Assembly: GCA_009602725.1 (NCBI GenBank)
Contig: WELB01000052.1
Coordinates: 240,983 to 304,982 of the forward strand
Direction: 5' to 3'
DNA: 64,000 nt
Origin: Spirogloea muscicola
Lineage: Eukaryota; Streptophyta; Zygnematophyceae; Spirogloeales; Spirogloeaceae
The notes below the pieces were generated by a model, which saw only the letters and a list, made by a program, of their open reading frames with translations, ran no database searches and was not told where the DNA came from. The translations under genes and the position numbers were made by a program. This document shows positions 58,341-64,000 of this stretch, piece by piece (the stretch's first letter is position 1; each line of letters starts with the position of its first letter).

Positions 58341-59515
58341 TACACATTTTTGTGTTGCTCGGCATATGGATTTGCACTTCAGCACTTATCGCTGTGTAGC
58401 AGTGACAATCATACACTGGGCAAAGATGCCAGCGGCCAAGCCGCCTTCAACCACTGCCAACACGTCTAGCTGCAGTACTGATCAAAGCAGACACTGCCCT
58501 CCTTGGATGACATCACAGTTCTGTACTTACAGCAAGGCAGATAATACCAGGCAACAGGTTGTTGGCAAAGTGCTTCTGGCTCTTCATGGTGTGGCTTACG
58601 GTGCAAGCAGTGCAGGTTCAAAAGAAGAGCACTCAGCACAACTAGTACCTCCCACATGAAGTGTATGTGGATACGGAAGAGAGCTGCAGTGAGCACTGTG
58701 ATTATACATGACTATTAAGAAAGATAGAGCTTCAACAAGAAAAGAGATGTTGGATGAAGCGGCAGATTGCTCCATTGTACCAAAGTAATGTGTTGCTTGT
58801 AGAGTAAATGGTATCACCAGGAATAGGCTCGCTTCAACGAGAGCCATGAGAGCTGTCACACTTGACAGCAAGTCTTGCACTTGCCAAATGGTGGTCCCAG
58901 AGTTCCCCTTTGTTTCACATTGCATTGACAATAAGCGCCCGTACTAAGAGATGGTTATTGCTACAGCAGTTGAATTTGCTCCACATATATCCAACATCGC
59001 ATCGACTTCACAGGCTGGCAGAATCACAGGATAGTTGTGCAGCTAGGCTGAGAAGATGCATGAGGTTGCCCATGCTCAGCTTTTGAGAGGATGAGAAGAT
59101 GATGATAGTTTCCATCAACTGCTCACACGCCACACTATAGTCTATGCACCCTGTGAATTGCTAAATTCACCATGCGGAATGTAAGACATGGAGCAGGCCA
59201 GAGTCCACGTACTGCGATCCAGCTTCTCTTTTTCACATGAAGCTCTCAAGCAAGACAAGGTCAAGCAGTCTTTCAGCAGTCAGACCAGGGAGCCTTATGA
59301 CAGAGTGACAGACTTGTAATAGGCGAGCTGCCTTATAACCAGCGCATTCACTCTTCAACTCTTTCAGGCGAGCCTACACTGCCTTGACGTCCATTCACGA
59401 GTTATATAGCACCACCTTGTAAGGCATACGAACTGCAAGGCAGCCCCAAGCGGCAGAAGATTGGTCCAAGCAGGCTTGAGTCCAGGTGCAGTCTCAGCAA
59501 GTTGCACTACCTCGA
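58341..59515. other. Gene-free stretch downstream of pyruvate kinase
   Basis: Low-GC DNA for this window, with no exon, RNA gene or clear repeat that I can support. Confidence 0.45.
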
Positions 59516-59519
59516 GGTA

Positions 59520-59780
59520 GAGAAGGCGCGCGATGCGCATGAAATTGAATGGGAGGCCAATTCTAGCCTTACAAATGTCCTGTTAACTGGGTAATGAGCT
59601 GGCTAGGGGGGACACTAATATCCCCCGAGTGAGCACATGCATATCTGACAAGCTATACTGAGGAGCCAAACCACCACCACGGAAGCCACTAGCCTGGGCT
59701 AATGCACGACCAGCACGCTGGTGAATCGCGAGTGCCTGGGAGCGCTGCAGACTTAATGATAGCCGCATCCTAAGGTAGAG
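59520..59780 (-). mobile_element. LINE 3'-end fragment followed by GCGC hairpin
   Basis: The minus strand encodes 'HQRAGRALAQASGFRGGG' and 'LSDMHVLTRG'. Downstream of it lie 'GGCCTCCCATTCAATTTC' and 'ATGCGCATCGCGCGCCTTC', the GCGC-hairpin module. This copy links the coding tail directly to that module. Confidence 0.65.
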
Positions 59781-59946
59781 GCATGCCCACTAGGCAATCT
59801 GCGTGGACAGTGCCATGCTCAGGCTGAGCCTTAGCCAGTGCCGCAACAAGGCCACAGACAATTTATCATATCTACAGCAGCTCCTGAGATGTTCCGTCAT
59901 TGCTCATGCAGGTGGTAGACAAGGAGCAGGTTTCAGGATTAAGACT

Positions 59947-60108
59947 TCAGAATGTGGGGAGCAAGCTCACCCTCCTTAGCAGCCGCTCCACACCGCGGCT
60001 GATGGTGCCCTTGAGGTGATACCCAACAAACACACCGACGAGGAAGGCCGCCAGCGCGACCTTGCCTGTCGTCACTGGCGCAACAATGTACCCAGCAGAG
60101 GCAGCCAT
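59947..60108 (-). CDS. Possible 53-residue single-pass membrane protein
   Basis: The reading 'MAASAGYIVAPVTTGK' continues with 'VALAAFLVGVFVGYHLKG', a convincing hydrophobic helix, then the basic 'ERLLRRVSLLPTF' and a stop. A GTGAGC donor-like site lies after ERLLRR, so it may instead be the first exon of a longer gene. Family unknown; a tail-anchored or small organelle membrane protein would fit. Confidence 0.35.
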   Translation of the reverse strand: MAASAGYIVAPVTTGKVALAAFLVGVFVGYHLKGTISRGVERLLRRVSLLPTF

Positions 60109-60299
60109 GTCCCGGCCGCATCACTGGCCCAGAGGCGCCAATGGCAATGGTGGAGACAGCCCGGCCACTAGGTCCTTGCCAGTAACTCGCCTTCGCCCTG
60201 AGCGCCAAGCAGCGTATTTGGGCTGCGTTATCTGCGTGGCTGGGCCCTGCGCTTGCAATTGACACCCGCCAGGCGGCACAAGAGAGTGACGACCTCCGG

Positions 60300-60790
60300 C
60301 GACCAGCTCAGCTCCTCACGGGCCGGAGGCTTGCAAGATGGCAGAACGCAGCTGCCGCTGCCGTCGCCGGCCCGTCTTGCAACGGTGCTTCAGGCCGCCC
60401 GGGACGCCAGCTCCCAGCAGCAAAGCAGCGGCAGCAGCGGCAGGAGACGACGGGCCCGCCAAGACGTGCGTCCGCCGCCGAGCTTCGATGCTGTCGACGA
60501 GAGAAGGAAAGAAGAAAGAGCTCGCCCATTGAGGAGTAGGAAAAGCGCGGCCGAATTGACTGGTGGCTCGGAGAAGCCAGCCCAAAAGGAATGGACAAGG
60601 TCAAGAGGAGCCGAATGGGGCTGGACAAGCCGGCCCAAAAAAGAATGAACAGAGTACGAGTAGGGGGCCAAGGGAAGCGCTAAGGAAAGCAAGCACAAAA
60701 CGAAGCATAGCTGAAAGGCGAAACCGGAAGGCGCGCGGTGCGCATGGCATGTAAAAAGTAGGCAAGAGGAATGAATGCTCACCAACGCAA
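60300..60790 (-). mobile_element. LINE tail modules in GC-rich DNA
   Basis: Reverse-oriented copies of 'CGCCCATTGAGGA', 'CAATTGACTGGTGGCT..GCCAGCCC', 'AAAAAGAATGAACA' and 'GGGAAGCGCTAAGGAAAG' (60520-60690) are followed by 'GGCGCGCGGTGCGCATG' at 60730. They match the 3' UTR blocks at 13780-13870. Confidence 0.6.
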
Positions 60791-62179
60791 AGTACACAAT
60801 TCGTAAGACCAATAAAGTGGGGCTAACAACACAGAATGTACATCAGAATTGACGGGGGACTCCAGTATGCCTTCAGAGTGGGCACGTAAATTTCTGCCAG
60901 ACTAATGTGGGTGACCGGAGCATTACCATGCAAGCCAGTGGCCTGGCTTGTTGGTAAAGTACCTTATGGGATGGCCTCTACCCACCCATTGCCGTGAATT
61001 AGCAAGGGCTTCTTCAGTTTCTTTGTTGCGCGCCAGGACGGGTAATGTATAGCTGGAGTCTGGGAACGCCGCAAGCTAACCGAGAGCCGCATTCTGTACT
61101 GAGCAATCAATGCTTGCGGGCACAAGTTTGCTCCAAGCTATCGGCCCGACTACCACAACGTGCATTTACCAGCTGGGCCAGACGATGGAGGAGGGAGGAG
61201 GACCACTTTCTACCGTAGCCGCCATAGAGAGAGTGCCGCAATAGATTTCCGTAGCCCAAGGATGAAAGTGGTTTACCCGGGGTGGATAAACAAGCAGGCC
61301 GAGATGGTGACGGGTTTGCAGCTCGCCAATGCTGAGTTGTCCCGCCTTGATACTATACAAATGTCAGGTATTCCAGAGCGGCGGGACAGGATTACAAAGG
61401 GTCCCAGCTCCGCCAGTTTCCCTTACTCTAAACAACTGACCAATGTATATTTGTGGGTATCTGCTGTCATTCATAGTACCACTTGCGCAGCTGGGCGATT
61501 TGTGCTTTCCCTTCAAACCTTCTCCAAATTTTTGTGACCTGGCCTCTTACAGCCATCGCTGGTTTGGAAGTACAAGATGACAAAGCTGCTTCAATACCAG
61601 AACGTTTAGATTGCTGTAGAGCCTCCTGCCGATCGAGGGCTCTGTCGGCCCTTCTCTGAGAGAACATTACAGCCTCAGCGATGTGGCAAATCTGTCTAAT
61701 GAAGAAGTGATTGGTGTTGTCAACAAGTCTTTGGCCGGCATTTGATAGACAAGTTTGAAATTAGAGGAACTTACAGGGCGTATTATCTCAGCATGAGATT
61801 GCGCGAATGCAGAAAGGAGGAGAATGAGCCCAGAGAGAGTCCAGGGAGAGTCTCCCTTGGAGAAGGGAGGCCTCGTCGCGACCTATGCTGCCGCCATTGG
61901 CCTCGTCGTCGAGCCAGCGGTTCCTACTGCTTGTTCATTCCCAACTGCCAATCTTACCTGTTGCCCTCTGGTTTCTCCCTTTTACTCCAGATACTAATGC
62001 TAGGATTGCCTCAAAGGTCCTCGTGGGTTGAAGGGCAGTAGGCGGGGGGAAGAATGGACTGCATTGCCCAAAATCCGAGGCACGCAAGAACGCCAAGACT
62101 GCAATGCTGGTCAGAGCATGATGTCACCTGTACAGTATATTGCACGTTTGAATGAAAGAATGAGTGGTCATGGCCTAGT
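60791..62179. other. Gene-free stretch between repeats and VPS10-like gene
   Basis: A single 'TGACCTGGCCTCTTACAGCC' repeat end lies near 61537. The open frames at 61160-61537 and 61742-62041 have no family features. Confidence 0.4.
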
Positions 62180-63895
62180 TCAGGGCCCCAGTTTTTGAGC
62201 TGGTTCAAAGTACTCATCACCAGCCAGATTTATCTCATGCGACAGCAACGCAAGATTGCTCCGCAGATCTCTATATCCGTATTGCTCAAGCCATGGCACC
62301 TGCGCCACCCACTTCGTAGAAATATACCCCTGAAAGGGCACCACACTTTGCCTAGTGTAAGCACTTCGGGCTAAATCATTGTGCTGTGTATTTGAGGGTA
62401 TCAATCTTCCTTGACAAGTTATTTTGCATGTTAGTCAACTGATGTAAACCGATACACTTGCTCCACAAAAGGATCACTGAGCTCACCTTCACAATCAAGA
62501 AGGTGGTTGATAGCGAAAGCCACAAGATCACAAACGATGTCCACATAAACAACCAGACCCAGCCTGGTCCTTGCCTCCCTCTTGCACCTCCCTCATACTT
62601 CCCTAATGTCTTAAGTGGATTTGTGCACACATCTCCTCCAATCAACTTGAATCTCGAGTCACCAGTCCTGTGATAGCCAGATGCTGCTGGACACAATCCT
62701 GGCTTGAGTGTTGCAATTTCACTGCACCCATTCCCTTCTCTGAAGTATCCAAAGTCGCAGATATAGTCCTCCGCAAGGCAGCGACAAGGTGCTGCAGTTG
62801 GCTTAGGTGCTTGGTACTGGAGCCCATTCCAGCACAGCGATGACCTCACCTGCATGTATTGAGGAGCACGGGCAGCTTAAATCGGCACAGTTTTCTTCAG
62901 CAGCTTTTACTTGATGTGCTTTCGGTGCATTGGGATGTTGCAGTACATGCTGCTGTCCTCATGAACACGAGCTAGGCAGACGAGAAAACTACCTGTCGCA
63001 CTAGCGTAAGGTTGGCGCCAAGAAGGCACTGCTCGTTGGAAGGTGACCAGGCCTCATAGTCTGATGCGCCACATTCCTTAAACTCCGTGAAGCCCTTCTC
63101 GAAGTCGACAGGGATGAGAATGCCTCTCCTGAACTCCGGTTTTCCCTCGTCTTGTGAGAGTCCCACGAGTAGGAATTTTCTGCCCACACCGTCTGGCTCA
63201 ACTCTGATTGCCGTAATGTCGACCTCCGTTCCATTTCCAAACTCCTGACTAGTCCAGGTCAAGCCCTCATCCAAGGAGTACAAGAACGAACTTGTTGCGC
63301 CCAACTGCCGAGCAAAAACAAACAGAAGGCAGCTCCTGAGACAGAAATGGGTGCAAAGCATGACAACTATAACGCAATTGACAAGCTCTTGATCTAATGG
63401 TCTCCTCGAGCTGTAGCCATATAGCAACCCATTGTCACCATCAACTGTCGCAGTCACAGTCACTGGGGGTCAGATATTGAGTATTCTTGAGACAGGCACG
63501 CATGCTGCAGAGAGGCAGCCCATGGTGGCCTCCTCACCGCATAGTGCCTGGCCATCACAATCACGCCTCCACCGTCGCCAAATTCGTAGAGGTGCGGGCC
63601 CTTAGCGACTTCCTCCCACGTCTGGCCCCCATCCCTGGAGAGGTACGTGTTCAAGTCGTCGCTGTTGGTCCAGCTAGCGGTGCCAACGGACCCCAGCGCA
63701 ATGATCAAGCCGGGTGTGGTCGGGTGCGAGCGCAGCATCTTGTCAAGGCCCACTTGTATCGCCGGCACCCACTGGTTGGCCTGCACTCCGCTGGCCAGAT
63801 GAAGCGCGCAGCCTTGCGCATCCGGATCCTGGTCCTGGTTGCACAACACGGCGTCGCCCTTGGAGTCCTTTGCAGGGGGCTTCAGCAGATGCCAA
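62180..63895 (-). CDS. VPS10/sortilin-like sorting receptor, C-terminal part
   Basis: Type I membrane receptor that sorts cargo from the Golgi to the vacuole or lysosome. The gene runs out of the window on the right. Exons in transcription order: about 63895-63538, 63304-62993, 62849-62487, 62329-62180. The first shows 'WHLLKPPAKDSKGD', 'GLIIALGSVGTASW' and 'TYLSRDGGQTWEEV', an Asp-box (S-x-D-G-x-x-W) of the ten-bladed propeller, and 'GPHLYEFGDGGGVIVMA'. The second has 'FLYSLDEGLTWTSQEF', another Asp-box, and 'YEAWSP' before the cysteine-rich 10CC module (CLLGANLTL). The third continues it ('CRCLAEDYICDFGY') and ends in a membrane helix (WVWLFMWTSFVILWLSLS). The fourth is a cytosolic tail ending 'EYFEPAQKLGP', with 'VPWLEQYGY' as a possible adaptor motif. 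All visible phases agree. Confidence 0.92.
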
Positions 63896-64000
63896 CTTCG
63901 GGCAGTACCAGTACAGAAAGATTGATAATTGCATCAGAATAGCTCAGTGGTGATCTTGATGAGCAGAAGTGATGTAACCTTTACTGCAAATTCTCAAAAG

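Overview
The window looks like nuclear DNA of a green plant-lineage eukaryote, most likely a unicellular green alga (Chlorophyta, perhaps Trebouxiophyceae). The reasons are many short phased spliceosomal introns, GC-rich gene starts, plant-type products (SufE1-BolA fusion, plant SnRK1 architecture, CAD-type alcohol dehydrogenase) and interstitial plant-type telomere-like motifs. The placement is an inference from protein character; no marker gene for a species is present. All gene models were built by reading exons in phase across splice sites.

Layout. 0-13 kb: a TMEM214-like first exon (-), the TFIIIB subunit BRF1 (+, 15 exons) and the SnRK1/AMPK-alpha kinase (+, 5' end in an assembly gap). 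14-23 kb: a TLC-domain membrane protein (+), a CELF/Bruno-like RNA-binding protein (-, 9 exons), a mitochondrial-carrier protein (+) that shares a short divergent promoter with it, and an unrecognised spliced gene (-). 25-36 kb: a CAD-family alcohol dehydrogenase (-), ribosomal protein uL3 (-) and plastid SufE1-BolA (-). 36-40 kb: a repeat-rich block with the largest LINE remnant. 40-49 kb: GPN2 GTPase (+), complex I subunit NDUFA5 (-), signal peptidase subunit SPC25 (+) and a ZIP metal transporter (-). 49-54.6 kb: almost only repeats, including a ~365 bp foldback. 54.9-64 kb: cytosolic pyruvate kinase (+), a tandem repeat, a possible small membrane ORF and the 3' half of a VPS10/sortilin-like receptor (-).

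The genes are unrelated housekeeping loci, not a cluster. Between them lies one dominant retroelement lineage: many 5'-truncated LINE ends that share a C-terminal '[L/V]-x-RG[Y/F]-stop' signature, one subfamily of which has a GGGCTGG...CCAGCCC hairpin in its 3' UTR, plus a SINE-like repeat. The most interesting signal is in the introns: SPC25 has an AT-AC intron with a textbook U12-type 5' splice site and branch site, and GPN2 has one good and one weaker U12-type candidate, which points to a working minor spliceosome. Seven isolated single Ns and one long N run all sit in GC-rich gene starts and seem to hide missing sequence, so the 5' ends of several genes are unreliable.
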